From assembly GCF_041260155.1 (NCBI RefSeq), contig NC_091947.1:33056032-33120031 (forward strand): a stretch of DNA of 64,000 nucleotides, given 5' to 3'. The stretch's first letter is position 1; each line of letters begins with the position of its first letter. A model generated the notes under the pieces. It was given only the letters and a program-made list of their open reading frames with translations. It had not been told where the DNA came from and did not search any database. Source of the DNA: Ptychodera flava (lineage: Eukaryota; Hemichordata; Enteropneusta; Ptychoderidae). Position numbers and translations under genes: made by a program. Positions 1 through 12,900 of this stretch are shown piece after piece.

Positions 1-245
1 GACCTATACGCTGCAGTGATGTTAGTTCTGGATTTGCTGACCCGTACTACTCTTATTGACTGTAGTCAGGGGTGTCTTTGTAAACAACTCTGGGATTTAT
101 ACTACCAGGCACCATCTCTGTACTTCAACATGGATGAAATGGTCGAAATATCATCGAAACTAGCGTGGGAAGGGTAATTCCGTATCCCAGTCTGATGACG
201 TAATCGATAAAACCCGTCCGTCAACGAGAAAGAAGTCACAGCGTT
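1..245. other. Left edge, no gene recognised
   Basis: Upstream flank of the first gene. I see no coding exon. A minus-strand open frame here is the antisense shadow of exon 1 of the secreted-protein gene. Confidence 0.4.
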
Positions 246-252
246 TATAAAG
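246..252 (+). promoter_or_regulatory. Possible TATA box of the ML-like gene
   Basis: TATAAAG lies 118 bases before the ATG at 370, which would allow a 5' UTR of about 90 bases. Position alone supports it; no start site can be read from the sequence. Confidence 0.35.
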
Positions 253-369
253 CAAGAACTATTTCCGTATAAGTACAGTGTGAACAGAAAGCCCCGGCTA
301 CCATAACCCACGCTGAGTAATCTCACGGCAGGTTTCTTGAGGTACTTAATCCATCGACTGAACTTCAAC

Positions 370-3300
370 ATGGACAAGATCATCTGCCTTTTGGTCGTAG
401 TCATAGCGATTGTGGCGGTAGACGCATTCCCAGCACAACTTGAAGACAGCAATCTCGTCGACTCTTTCATCGCTGACCTTCCAATACCTGTCTTCAAAAA
501 CTGCGGTACGTAAGCTCGTATTGAATGATTACGAAATTTCTCAGTCGGCGGTGGCGATTACGTGCCGTGGAGTTAGTTGTGTTTAATTCTTACCATTGAA
601 ACCCCTTCAGCACATATTGTTTCATGGAGTATGACATCGCCATTCAATTCGCAAACCGTGCAATAATATATTGGGATGAAATCTGTAGAGTTCCGCATAA
701 GCATGTTTCGCTGACTCTTAACAAAACTCTTGTCACGGAGGTATTTCCAGACAAATGGTTCAACAATAGTCTTAATTCCTGTCAAACTGTTTTTCGTCAA
801 CACACAGGATCAAAAGAGAGTAACCTTGAGATCAGCTTTCAAAAGGTAATCAAAGACAAACGCACTGGAAGAACCAGATTCAACTACACGGTAGATTATA
901 CCTGGGGTATGTAGATTGACCGTTCACCCATTTATTACTTCCTTGTTGAATATTATCATGTGTCGACGTTCATAGGTTTACGCCCAACAGAAAATGACTT
1001 TCTGTGATAACAATTATCGCGTATTTTAAGGCGTGATATTTGAAATATGTAAATGATTTGAAATGTTTGAATGAGTCATGAAGGATGCGATCTGTTTTAA
1101 CTTCTTAGTAATGAACTTTTTCTAATGTGTTGCTTCACTGGCGTCATACGGTGCACGCACGTTCGATTCAGTGCCTCAGGTCTGCATCGAACCTCTTCCA
1201 GTACAGCGCAAATCTCGCTATGTAGTGTTGTTCTCTTAATGTAGACTACAATGTGGAAATGTCACAATAAAATTAACCATGAACCATTTCAAAGTATTGG
1301 TACTATACAGAGCTAACCTTGTCCATTTTCAATTTTAGTGCATGACTTGTCAAGTGGTGTTGCAGAGTCCTACATGTACCGCAACGACGCCCTCTACTTC
1401 CACGCCACGCAGTATGATTTCTGTCAGCAGTTGATGAATTCTGTCAATCGCACAGAATTTCAATGTCCGTTCAAGAAAGGAGGTAAGTAAGGACCACAAA
1501 AATGAGTTTGTTATTTGCGTATCATTGAATTTCTGTCGTCGAAAAAAATGGTCAGATACATTGAAGGAGAAGCCAGACTACCTCCATGGTAACCGTGTAC
1601 TACCTTCACACTATTACGGTTCATGTCTATTAAATCATTGCCCATATAGCGAGCTGTGGCGACGTTTTGCCGCAAATCATCCAATTTTCGCAGTAGTGTA
1701 AGTCACTAGCGCCACAACAGCTTTGAGTAAATTGAGGTAAAGCTGTTTTGATCAGAAACACATTTCCTTGTGACCTATTTTACCATCCGCTCTTTCCACT
1801 CCCCTTTCTAGGCTGTTGTTCCAATTTTGGCACCCCCGGTTGACATTTTTAAAATCCCTATCAGCATTCAGTATTTGCATGACCTTCTGCTTCCTTGTCC
1901 ATCCCACTGTTGCATCTGATGAAGGGGACTGAAGTCACTGTAAATGATTAAAATCTGCCAATCAGATATGACCTTTCCGGGTCGCTGAACATCTGTAGAA
2001 AGCTCATGCAAAATTTCAAAACGTTGATCAAAGTTTGCTATCAAAACCACAACTTCCTTACAGCTTTAAGTGTGATGGTTACCGAGAATGCTTGTGTTAC
2101 ATGGACTCACACTAAGCCTGAACTCCAGTTTGATGTGAACTAACATATCACTCCGCTAAAGCGTTATGTTTCGATACTTCGTTACCTCTATCCGCATCTT
2201 CTTCACAAACAAATTCTCTTAGCCATGGGAAATACCACCCTCCTTGAGGAACAGATTTGGTTTCTTCACACAATCTCTTTTCTACGTCCATGATGATGTA
2301 AGCGCATGGCAAAAGGCCGACACTACTACCATAGTCACTGTACCATGTTCGCCATGATTAAGATCGTAAATATAGGGAAGAACGTGCCCGGAATGGGGAT
2401 TAAGGCCGGGCAACAGAGATCAAAAATATAATATCAGGCTGGCTCAACTTGTATGTCAGACATACCCCAATGGGGTTTAATTGATCTGGACAAATTTTGT
2501 CTGACTTTTGGCCGACCTGGCCTATCTACAGCAGACCTAGAACTTGCACCTCCTGTTGTCCTGGACAAATTGTCCAGTATATGAACCCCGCATTTATGCG
2601 TGATCTCACCGAATGTAGGAGTATATAAAGTTAATAGGCTTGTGTCGTTGCGGGATAGAGAGCACAGAGAAAGATAGATAGGGTGGCAACGGGTATAGTT
2701 TAAGGCGTGAAGCGGTTACGTAACCCATCCATGTTCGCCTCAGGTTGCTCTCGCTTCTCTTTCCGAAGAGTGCCGACCATGAATCCTTCGGTAATTTTCG
2801 GATTTTCGCCAATTGTTGAGCGAAAGTATGTTCGGCAAAGTTTGTGTTGTGTGTTGTCGTGTGGTGCTGAGCAGAATTGACGTGCTGGCGAAAACGGGAG
2901 TGTTTTGAGCTTCAGGAAAATGAGTTTTACCGTTTTAAAATTCCTCTCATATTTTTATGAATATATAATGAGTGTATTTGAACCAAATTTGAAAGTCTTT
3001 TATCGATACTGTCTGTTTTACTCAATGGTTTACGGTCAGTCATACCGTCTTTACACGTGCGTCAAGGAAGGACATATTATGAAACTGCTGGCGTGTTATG
3101 TTTTGATTGGCGTGAAGCAGTGTTTCTGGCCTGAGAGCTCACAAAGTAACTATGGTTGCTACGCGACTGGCAGTACGATGCCATCTCGTCGTATTTTTCG
3201 CATAATCTCGTGTAATTATCAACCACAAGCAAAGCCTCCAAAAGTTTAACACCTTTGAAGCTCAATTTAATATGAAAAGCCAATAGTCTACCGAGACGAC

Positions 3301-4285
3301 CATGGAACAAAAGGCATGCAAGTGTTGCGACTCTGTCTATATGTTTCTCTGTGATAGAGAGCACAGAGAGGAATCTTGCCTGCTGCGTGTGATAGAGATA
3401 TACGAAGGATATTATACGGCCTGACCCCATGTTCGAGAGACAAAGGATGCACTTTTAATTCATATTTACTTTGACGGCAGTGCCAAAATGAGAATATTAA
3501 TTGGTTTTGTTATAATGGCATCACAAGTCTGGGGCACTTCCAAACATGAAATTGCTATTTTTGATAAGTTCTAAAGTTTACTTTCGATCCTAACCAAACA
3601 GCACACATTGCTCTACGTTTCAACAAAACTGAAGGGAAGTAGGCAGGTGAATGTTAGAATATTCAGTTTCCCATTTGTCATTTCAAAGTGTGATTATAGT
3701 AAGTTTAACTGTTGCAGTTTCGATTTCTATCTTTACTTCCTCATCCAGATAAAGTTCACGAGCAATTAATCTTCTCACTGCACCATTACTGGAATCCTGT
3801 AAGTATATCCTGGTGGCGATAAAACTTCTATAATTATTTCATCTCATATCCTAAGTGTTAAAATTTCTACATCATCGAAAATGCGCGAATGTATGGAAAA
3901 GCGTGACTAATTTGATAAGAACCATTCAACAATTTAGTTTTCACGGAAATTGTCGACTGTGTTTACGATATCCACGACGCATGCGCAGATGAGAAGCGAG
4001 TTTGTCAATGCATACGTTTTTCCCCATAACATGAGGTTTGCCAAGCTGGAAATGTCTGAACGGGGCTTTGCAGAAAGCAGTCAAGTGTGATGATGCACTA
4101 CAATAGTTGATTTGAAATTCATCATTATTCAATGATAAGTAAGCAGATATGTTGCCGAAATACGAGCACAGTTACAAACCCCGTTTATTTGATTCCAGGG
4201 CCATTACATGGGCAACACCACAGTGAAAAACGAGCATGGAGAGACGGTGGCCTGTGTTGAAATGGATTATGATTTTAAGGAGTGA
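370..4285 (+). CDS. Secreted ML/GM2-activator-like lipid-binding protein, 5 exons
   Basis: Coding exons 370-509, 611-906, 1339-1482, 3749-3798 and 4199-4285 (717 nt, 238 aa). Each has AG/GT borders, and the phases (2, 1, 1, 0) close to the TGA at 4283. The product starts with a hydrophobic signal peptide (MDKIICLLVVVIAIVAVDAF). The mature part has about seven cysteines. Its last third reads QCPFKKGD, then GHYMGNTT and HGETVACVEMD, the end pattern of ML (MD-2-related lipid-recognition) and GM2-activator proteins: a Cys-Pro-x-x-x-Gly turn and a final Cys in a beta strand. The family binds single lipids in a beta cup, outside the cell or in lysosomes. At 238 aa it is longer than a typical ML protein (about 150), and the N-terminal half is not recognised. 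The exon chain is secure; the family call is moderate. Another small secreted Cys-rich family is possible. Confidence 0.6.
1483..3748 (+). other. Large third intron of the ML-like gene
   Basis: Intron of 2.27 kb with a GTAAGT donor and a CAG acceptor. It holds no convincing exon. A short motif, GATAGAGAGCACAGAGA, recurs near 2652 and 3352, so part of it may be an old duplication. Open frames at 2905-3249 and 3077-3430 lie opposite each other without homology. Confidence 0.4.
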
Positions 4286-4637
4286 AACCATCGATTTCAA
4301 CGCCGAATACACCAATCATTTTTAAAAGAGCGTGCAATTTGGTTCAATCACGTGAGTCATTGTGGTTTCAATTATACATAGGGTCAATTCGTAATCAGAA
4401 ATTACTAACTTATTTCCCTTTTAAAAGTATTTAGCATTTCATCTCTATACTTCGATCCTTTTTCAAATCGGAAGACGGCGCCACTTTTGTCTGATTTTAT
4501 CAAAATTTAACATTATATTCTTATTAACTCGTAAAGAATAGGACACTATCGTTGGTCATAGAATATATCTGTTTCCGATTATCCACCCGCATTACTCCGA
4601 GACTTTCTCACGTGCATTTTCTTTCTTTCGTTAATTC

Positions 4638-4643
4638 AATAAA
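4638..4643 (+). terminator. Candidate polyadenylation signal of the ML-like gene
   Basis: AATAAA lies about 350 bases after the stop at 4285. It is the first perfect signal I see downstream on this strand. Confidence 0.45.
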
Positions 4644-4659
4644 ATTCACACTGTTGTTA

Positions 4660-5904
4660 TCCCTAACAAACAGCTAACAAATGAGCCGAGTGATCAGTAA
4701 AATTACGAGATTGTGTGTGGAGCAGCCTTCTTCATAGAGTGCTGAAAAGGGAACGAGAGTCAGTGTCTTTTGGCAGATGTCAAATAATATATTGTGATAA
4801 TCTCGTACCGATGTGGTTGGGGGGAATCCCACATCATTGCATCTCCTTTGCCGAATGTAATGTCAAAGACCAGTGACAAATTTCGTAATAATTAGCCTTC
4901 CATGGTTTGTACTTAAACAACTTTGAAAGTTTAATATTTTACATTAAAGAAAATTACTGACAAAGTTAACTGATCATATAATGTTTTAGTGTCTTTTTTC
5001 CCAATTTTCACTCAAAATGGGATTTATGTTGTGAAGGGCAGTTACAGATAATTTCCAACACCAAGTTGTTGACGTAAGCATAGTGTCAAACTGCCTCCGT
5101 TTAATACCTTCGCATTTGATAAGTATGTTTTACTCTAAAATGGATCATACTTTATCATTATACAAAAACAAGCTTTGTAGATGTTGTATTGAGTAATCTG
5201 TATAAATTTGTTCCATACTCCTATGATAAAAATGAAACACACATGCTATCAAAGATACATCCGGTAACATTTGCTATCCTCTCGAAAAAATCGAATCAAC
5301 CCACAATGCACCTAGACATACCGAACAAACAAACCATGGTACCGAAAAGCACAAGTGCATGAATTCTCGAAGCCTCCAAAAATTATCACCGAATACATAT
5401 ATATCGATTCTTACTACATCATCTCACTAAAGTCAATCTCACGTAGTTGTTTTCTTTTTCTGATGTGCGTTCTCTCCATCGTTCTCTAGGCTTACTGGTG
5501 TTGATAATAGTGAAAGTTGAGTCATTTCATCTATGTGGAAGGGACAATGGCGGTAGCATGATGCATGTTCTAGAAAAATTATGCGATAGGCGGTAGCATG
5601 ATGCATACACAATAATGCGATGAAATCCACACTGCAATGAACAATATGGAATGTTGTTGTTGTTGACAAACGAATTCTAGTCCGGACAAAAACTGCGTTG
5701 TAAACAATGGAGAATATATTGGACATTAAACACTTATATACAGGCTGGATGGACGAGTTGAACGCCAAGCTTATCAACATCACTTTTGAAGTAGAACAAG
5801 ACCTGTGTTTCTAGACATTGAATACACACCAAATAAAACTTCAGTTTATTTACTCGGAATAAGCTCACCGTTTGCAGTGATATTGATACGACATAAATTT
5901 GCTT
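4660..5904. other. Intergenic, no gene seen
   Basis: AT-rich stretch with only short unsupported open frames. An 18-base direct repeat, GGCGGTAGCATGATGCAT, occurs at 5549 and 5589, 40 bases apart. Confidence 0.4.
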
Positions 5905-6044
5905 GACGAAATGTGATTATTTATTGTTGATAAGATACACTATAGACGGGGTATACATTTTGTGAAATAGATTTGACGAAATGTGATTATTTATTGTTGA
6001 TAAGATACACTATAGACGGGGTATACATTTTGTGAAATAGATTT
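5905..6044. repeat. Exact 70-bp tandem duplication
   Basis: A 70-base unit beginning GACGAAATGTGATTATTTAT occurs at 5905-5974 and again at 5975-6044 with no difference I can see. Perfect identity suggests a recent duplication. It lies between the two genes, beyond the 3' end of the Ig/FAMeT gene. Confidence 0.85.
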
Positions 6045-6735
6045 ATTTAAGAAAGTGATTTTCACAATACTTACTGTATAACATTGGAAAATACATAGTT
6101 TACACCCTGTAAACTAAATTAATATTATTACTATTATTTACACCGTTGGAAATGCACTTTCTAAGATTGAACTTATGTATTAGGTGCATGAACCTTGAAA
6201 TTTCAAGACGTAAAAGTGAGCTTGTATGGTCTTTTCTACTTTATTTCATTTATTATTATCATTATTATTATATACCTCAAAAGTCACACTTTTCATTATT
6301 TTATTATATAAAAACGGAAATTATATGAAAATGGCAAGAACTTTGAGGAACAATAACCGTTGGATTAAGCTGACGAAAACGATTCGATGGGGAAAAATAC
6401 GTTTAAAACTGACACTCTCGTTACCAATCGTAGAACCTGTTTTAATCCTTAACACATAGGAAACATGTCCGTTGATTAGGCAGAACACTTGCTGGGTGAA
6501 ATTCTTTAATTTGTTTGCCTGATTCCCACTGTTCATAGCAGTCGAGGTTTGACGGAGTTCTCCAAGTTATAATCCTTTTTGCTTTGGTTGTTTCCGAAAT
6601 TGATGTTAGGAAAATTTTCATCATTAAGCAGTACTGTCACTATTTCATACCATCAGTGAATCCACAAATGAGTGATGAAATGACAAAAAAACTAAATTTT
6701 GGCACACCGTATTTTGCTCAGAACATCAGCTATTT

Positions 6736-6736
<1 letters not shown>

Positions 6737-6797
<61 letters not shown>
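6737..6797. repeat. (CT)n microsatellite
   Basis: About 30 CT dinucleotides, then a short CA-rich stretch. It lies just past the stop of the minus-strand Ig/FAMeT gene, probably in its 3' UTR as (AG)n. The Leu-Ser open frames through it are artefacts. Confidence 0.95.
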
Positions 6798-6799
<2 letters not shown>

Positions 6800-6946
6800 T
6801 ATAAACACATATACACACCATATATACACACACCATACACACATATATTTGTGTGTGATTGCTTCTATTCATTCAACTATTTTTTCAGTATTTATGTCAG
6901 CATGCTTCCATCAGCAGCGTAAAAAGTTTTTAAAACCAGTATGGAG

Positions 6947-9900
6947 CTACATAATCTCACTATCGTATTCGTCGTCACGAGGAGACCAGGACCTCGACCT
7001 GTGTTTGTGTTTCTTGTGCTTCTTGTGCTTCTTGCGGTGTTTCTTGGAACGTTTCTTCTCGTAGTAGTAGTCATCGTCATAGTCGTCCGGGTGATTGCCG
7101 TAAGTTGGCGCCAATGCCAGCATTCGTGGATCTCCATAGGGCTGACCAGAATATGAAGGCGACACGGATGGTTCGGGTGCGTCCTGTGCCCCTGGTGTAG
7201 GTTTGGTACCAACAACCACTACGGCCTCTGCCACATCTCCCTTATTGGTTGTCCTGTGGTAGAATAGGTACAAAGCACGAACATTGAACTTGCTTTCTCT
7301 TCAATTCTCACAAACCTGATCAGTTTTATAGCTCGATTATATCCATTGATATACATGTATGCTGTAAGAAAAGTTATAGTCACGCGTTTTAGATGACTTG
7401 CCGGTCGAGTTTCGAAAGTGATATCCCCCCCCCCCCCCGCCCAATAAAATGCGATATCTCAAAAGACCTGCATCTCACTCGATGCAATCATGTGATATAA
7501 AATGTGTTATGTACTCACTGAGTGTCTGTGCAATCGCAGTCTTTACATTCACAGTCACAATCCGGTGACAATGCAATCACTATGGCGATAAGGATAGCAG
7601 CGCATCCCAACACAGCTGTTAGTATGGCTCCCCATATCTTATATGGCTGAGTCAACGTCAACCCGGTATCTGCAAAAGTGTATCTGCAAATAGTTCCATA
7701 GAAACAAGTTCAGTGGGACTAAAAGTCGAATTTTCAGCTGTGTGGAAAATATTTCAAGATACAGCACACTATAGTATCAGAGAAACTCCTACAGATAAGC
7801 ATTCATTTACAATTTTTTGTTGAATACGTATTGCTGAATATCTTGTACCAATGTGTTGCAGTTGACGTCTTATGAAATGTATGAATGGCTAAAACAAGGT
7901 TTCCTGGCAAAGGTGATGCAATGTTCCATGGCATTAAAACAGATTACCTTTCGATTAGTTATCGCTCCCTTCATTATTTTCAAATTCTAATACAATGCAA
8001 CTAAAATGCTGGAATGATATTCAGAAATATTTGGATACAGTATTATCGTTGCACACCCAGTTTTGGAATAGTGTTTTTCTTTATAAAGTTCTAAAAAGGT
8101 TTTGCACGCTAGAAATCTGTCATGGGTCATTCATCTTTCTATATTTCACTAGACGCGTTGTTAAAAACATGGATTGAAGGTGAATTTTTGTTTGTGAGTC
8201 TCAGATATGCCATACATGTCATCGACTTTTTCTCTGAAAAAAAGAAGTATTCCCATATTAAGATAAAGATAAGACAACTTTTTACTTGTCTGAGATTAAA
8301 ATCACGTTGAGCTTAATTGCATGTTGGTTTTTGCGTACCCCTAGTATCAGGATCGCAGATTCTAAAGTGGCCCTCTACGTTGTATCCTGTGCCAAACTCG
8401 ACCACTTTGACGGACACTTCTGGATTCGGTTCGAATGCTCTTCCGTGTCTCTTGGTGATGCTGAGAAATGGCGTCGTCTCCCCTTCCTTTGTAACTTCGA
8501 TCATATCGCTGGCGTAAGCGATAGTGAACGATCGGTAGATGTCGGCAGACAGAATACCCAGAGTGTTGGCCTCGACACTTTCGGGGTCCGTACTTCCGAT
8601 GTACCTGGTAAGACTGGATTTGGAGTTCTCGGAGCTTCCGAGTTCGATTTCGAAATAGTTATCACTATCCTCATCGGACGATTTGAGGCGAATGATAGCA
8701 TTCTTGGGGGCTCTAACTTGAACTGTGAGGTAGCCAGAATACATCTTGGACCCAGTCCAATCGGGCAGCATTACGTAGCGGAATGTCGCTCCAGCTGTGT
8801 TTTGATTTTCATCCTCGTTGATGGCGTCGCAGTTATCTAGATTAGAAAAAAATAAATTGTGCACTTATAGGCCCAAGGCTTACGTGGTATTTGGTCAAGA
8901 TTCAAGTGTTAATAAAAAATTGTGTGCCCGAAAGCTATAACTAACCAAGTATCCACACGTACGTCAATTTGTTACTCAAATATATTGACAGTACATCAAT
9001 TTTATTGGGGAAGACTTTTATTTGCAAATTTTCAATCTTAGAATGTTGATATGTCTTTAAGATGGTATTCGCCTCTGAGTCCAAACTAAATGTTTTCAGA
9101 CTTTTGCCTGAACTTTCCCCGAGGAAACTGTAACTATCCTCTTTCTACTTTAAGGATCACCGTAGAAATATCTGAACTTGAGAAACGATTCACCTACCGT
9201 TATTTGAAATTCAAAATGGACACTAGCTATACAGTTAACTTTGTGGCGAAAAATGTGTAAGTTTATGGATATGGATAGTGAAAACTTCATTTCTCTCAAA
9301 CGTTTTTAGCTATCATAAGAACTCAACAGTGACATACTAGCAAAGTGATGTAAAATTTGAGAGTCCAAATATCAATCCCGAGTCACATTCTACCTTGCTT
9401 GTCATTAAGTTAAAGGAAAAAGAAATCGAAAACAAAACGAGCGAAATTACAAACAACAAGGCGACTGCACTTACTTGGATTGAAGGCCTCGTCGTTCGAT
9501 GTTTGGACTGAAAAAGAAAAGGTTTACAGAATATAATGATGGTCACAGACTCGGGAATGTTGTAACTCTTTTGTTTACATTTCATCAACCAGATTTTTTA
9601 ATTATATCTGTGAAACTACCTGGAAACAACGTTACCGTGTATGTCAGCAGTATTGGCTCGTTCAAAAATAAGATCCCACTGAAGTTTACTTACTCTTCAT
9701 TAATATTATATTAATATGTTAAATTGGAAAATATTATTATAATATAGTTATATTATTATAACTATTTTACAGTGTTAATACACTTAAAATATACCTACTG
9801 TAGACGTTAATATCCTGTGGTTCCATGACCCTTGTTTGTCCAGCAACGGTAACTGTAGCAGTACAAGCATAGACTGCAGAATCTGAGGGACGATTTCCAA

Positions 9901-12900
9901 TCAAACTCAATCCTTGAGTGTCACTGGATATCAGGATGTCAGGCACACCGTCGTCATCAAGATCTCTGGATCCGCTACCTGGTGAAATGACTTGGTCATT
10001 TTTCTTCCACTGCATGGTGCATAGCTCTGGGTCAAGATTGGCGCATGAACACCATATCGATGCACCACTCTCGTCTCTGTCTCCTACGAGGGTATCTTCC
10101 GACGTGTCAACTGTGGAAATGTAAAAAATATCGTAGAACAAATGACAAATGTTGGGTCTTTGTTTGTTTTGTTTTATTTGATTTCCCTTTTTCGTCCTAG
10201 TTTAACCTCGGGAGTTCAAGATCTTATCACAATGATCTATAACCTAGTTTAGTATGGTCTTTAGCATCACATTCCCAATATTTTGTCACTAGATGATATA
10301 TCAGGGAGCATTCAGTAATTATGGTCGGGGCCTGCAAATTCTTTTCACTACCCTGTCAATTATTGTGATCCACGATTACTCTACCCCAACGTGTGTGAAC
10401 CCTCCACCCTCTCAATGAAAAGATGCCCCCGTTTAAAGATGATTATAATTTCATGACACCTATAAGTCTAGTTTTAAACTTTGTTAATTTTTCAACATTT
10501 TGTTTTTTGTGTTTTTTACAGTTTTTTTGGTTATTTTGGAAATAATAGTACTGTATTTGGCTTTGCTTCACAGTCTGTTTTCAAAATCAATATTACTTCT
10601 GGAATTAAGTTCAATTTGCAGCGATAACAATTGCCACAGCGAGTGTATGTATGTAAAACGGACCTTCGGGTTACTTCTGGAGGCAACAATTTCAGTGATT
10701 AAGTATCATCAATCAGGAAATATATTTCTGGCTGTTATGTTTTGTGGGTCTGTCTCTTGAATTACGGTCAGATATCAACAGTCTAGCTATCCGACGGCTT
10801 ACAGCTTGCCTTAACTTCGCCAAAGCATGCCGGGAACGAGCTATTTCCACTCTGCTGGCATAATTATTGGCAAGGTAATCACTTAAAAACTTGCTGAGGC
10901 AAGAGGTTGATCAGACCAATAAACTTGTATTCAGACAACAGTGATTAAGTGATTTTAGAAAACGAAAACACGAAGCTAATTGCCCCTTATTTACCTGAAT
11001 TATTTATACACTAGAACAGTGCTTCTATTACTATATTTACATTTTTAAAAAGTAAACCCCAGCCCTTTCTGTGTGATACAAAGCATTCCTCTAATTACAG
11101 TTTCCCATTTCAGAGGACTCCCCCCTCCTGGATTTTGCGGTCGCCCCCCAACCCCAACAATGACAACCGAACGCACCCTGACTGGTTTACCTTTGACTAC
11201 TACAATGTCCACATGTTGAGATTCAGTGGTCTGCTGTTGTTGGTCGACACTCTTACAAAGCCACCGATTGGTGTCGAAAGGTCCAGCTTGGGCGATGGTT
11301 TGAGTCAGAGTCTCCAAGGCACGTTTCCGCCGACTTGCTCCGCGATTCAGCCGACTTGCTCCGCGATTCAGCCGGCGAAGAGAGGACAGCTCATCCACAG
11401 ATCGCTTCTGCTCTTCGTTCAGCTGAGGTGTCCATCCATCGTCAATCACCAACATCGGGGTCCGTGTACTTGACGAAGTTGCCTCACATGTTATGGTGAC
11501 GCTTTCTCCCGCCGCTATGATGACTGTGCCGCTGGGTTCGACTTTCACTGTTAAACATAACAATATCAATGATACAACACCATTCAAACACTACACGCTA
11601 GTTGACTCAGTTCCATGCATTAAAACATGCACCCTGACCACGATACAAACGACCAACATCCATCATATAACATTAAAACAGAAGAAGAAGTAAAAGAATG
11701 TGATTCTTCCTTGACGCTTTTTACATGATGGAAAGTATCATCATTGCTATTTCGATGGTCTTTTGTTACTATGTAATTATTGCCATTTCATTTACGTGTA
11801 ATTCTTGATGTTCCTTTCTACCAAGTTTGCAAAGTTTGACATTCCACCAGACTTGCACTGTGGAATAACCCTACGCAGAGAATCAAATTCTTGAGCGTCG
11901 AAATTCAAACAACGCGATATTACAAACTGAACTACGTAGTTGCCTTTTCACAGTACAGTAGTATTATTACTTTAAAGTATGTTTCTTTTGAGACATGTTT
12001 CCTCTGCACGCCGCAGACGGAGAGCCACCAAACAAGTAAGAAATGAGCAATTTTACAAGACGGCATGATCGGCAAATGTCGTAACTTACAGTCGTTGATA
12101 ATCGCCGAAAAGAACAGATCCACCATACATGGCGGAATCCATGAACTTCAAAGGGACTCTAAGCGGTTGACACCTTCTGGAACCCCTTGAACTTTTGGCT
12201 AATGTCATAGTACATTTTATTCTGCGATGAGAACGTCCAACACGTTCACATTATCCTCACAAGGCCAAGTTTAAGTAAAGATGTCCGAACACGTCCGAGC
12301 AGTACGCGCAGGGTCAATCGCCATAGGATTCTGTGGGATCACCAGTAATAGTAATGGCCTCCACGACCAAGATTTACCTTCAGTTGGGAATCGTCCATTG
12401 TTCACACAAAGCTTTACACGATAAAATATTGCCGAACGTGTTTCATTGACAGTAAATCTGACAAACACTTACACCAGCCCGAGTTTGTTTCAGCTTACAT
12501 TCAGATAGAAATCAGCGGATAGCTCCACTTTCAAAATCGAAAGTTTTGCCATAACCCTTGACTGTGGGCATCGGTGCGATTTTCTGTCAATTTGAACATT
12601 CGTACAAAATTCGTACAAAAGCCCATAACAACGCGACGCTTCGAGACAGTGAGCGATGTGTTTGGAAACTGGCTTTCAATGAAGGCGGTTGACCTCGTTT
12701 CACCCTTTTCTATTGAGGACCGGCATTATGCTCCTTGCCGAGGGCTTTCTAATGTTGAGGCTTTGTCCTACTGTGTACTCTGAACGTCTATAAAAACTTG
12801 TTGTGTACTGGGACTCGCCCATCCACACAGCGCTGTCATGGTGACTTGGTCAATCTGAAGCCATCTTGTCACACGGCTATGAGCTTGTAGTCGAGGAGTT

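Noticed and set aside
6584-6799. Leu-Ser repeat protein
   Set aside because: Translation of the (CT)n microsatellite.
8286-8840. 184-aa plus-strand open frame
   Set aside because: It is the antisense of the FAMeT exon, whose minus-strand product has family motifs and proper splice borders.
11135-11473. 112-aa plus-strand open frame
   Set aside because: Antisense of the first Ig exon; no splice context of its own.
12271-12468. Possible extra receptor exon on the minus strand with a GTAAAT donor near 12380
   Set aside because: The signal-peptide exon and first Ig exon already join in phase, and I found no matching acceptor with a phase-1 frame.
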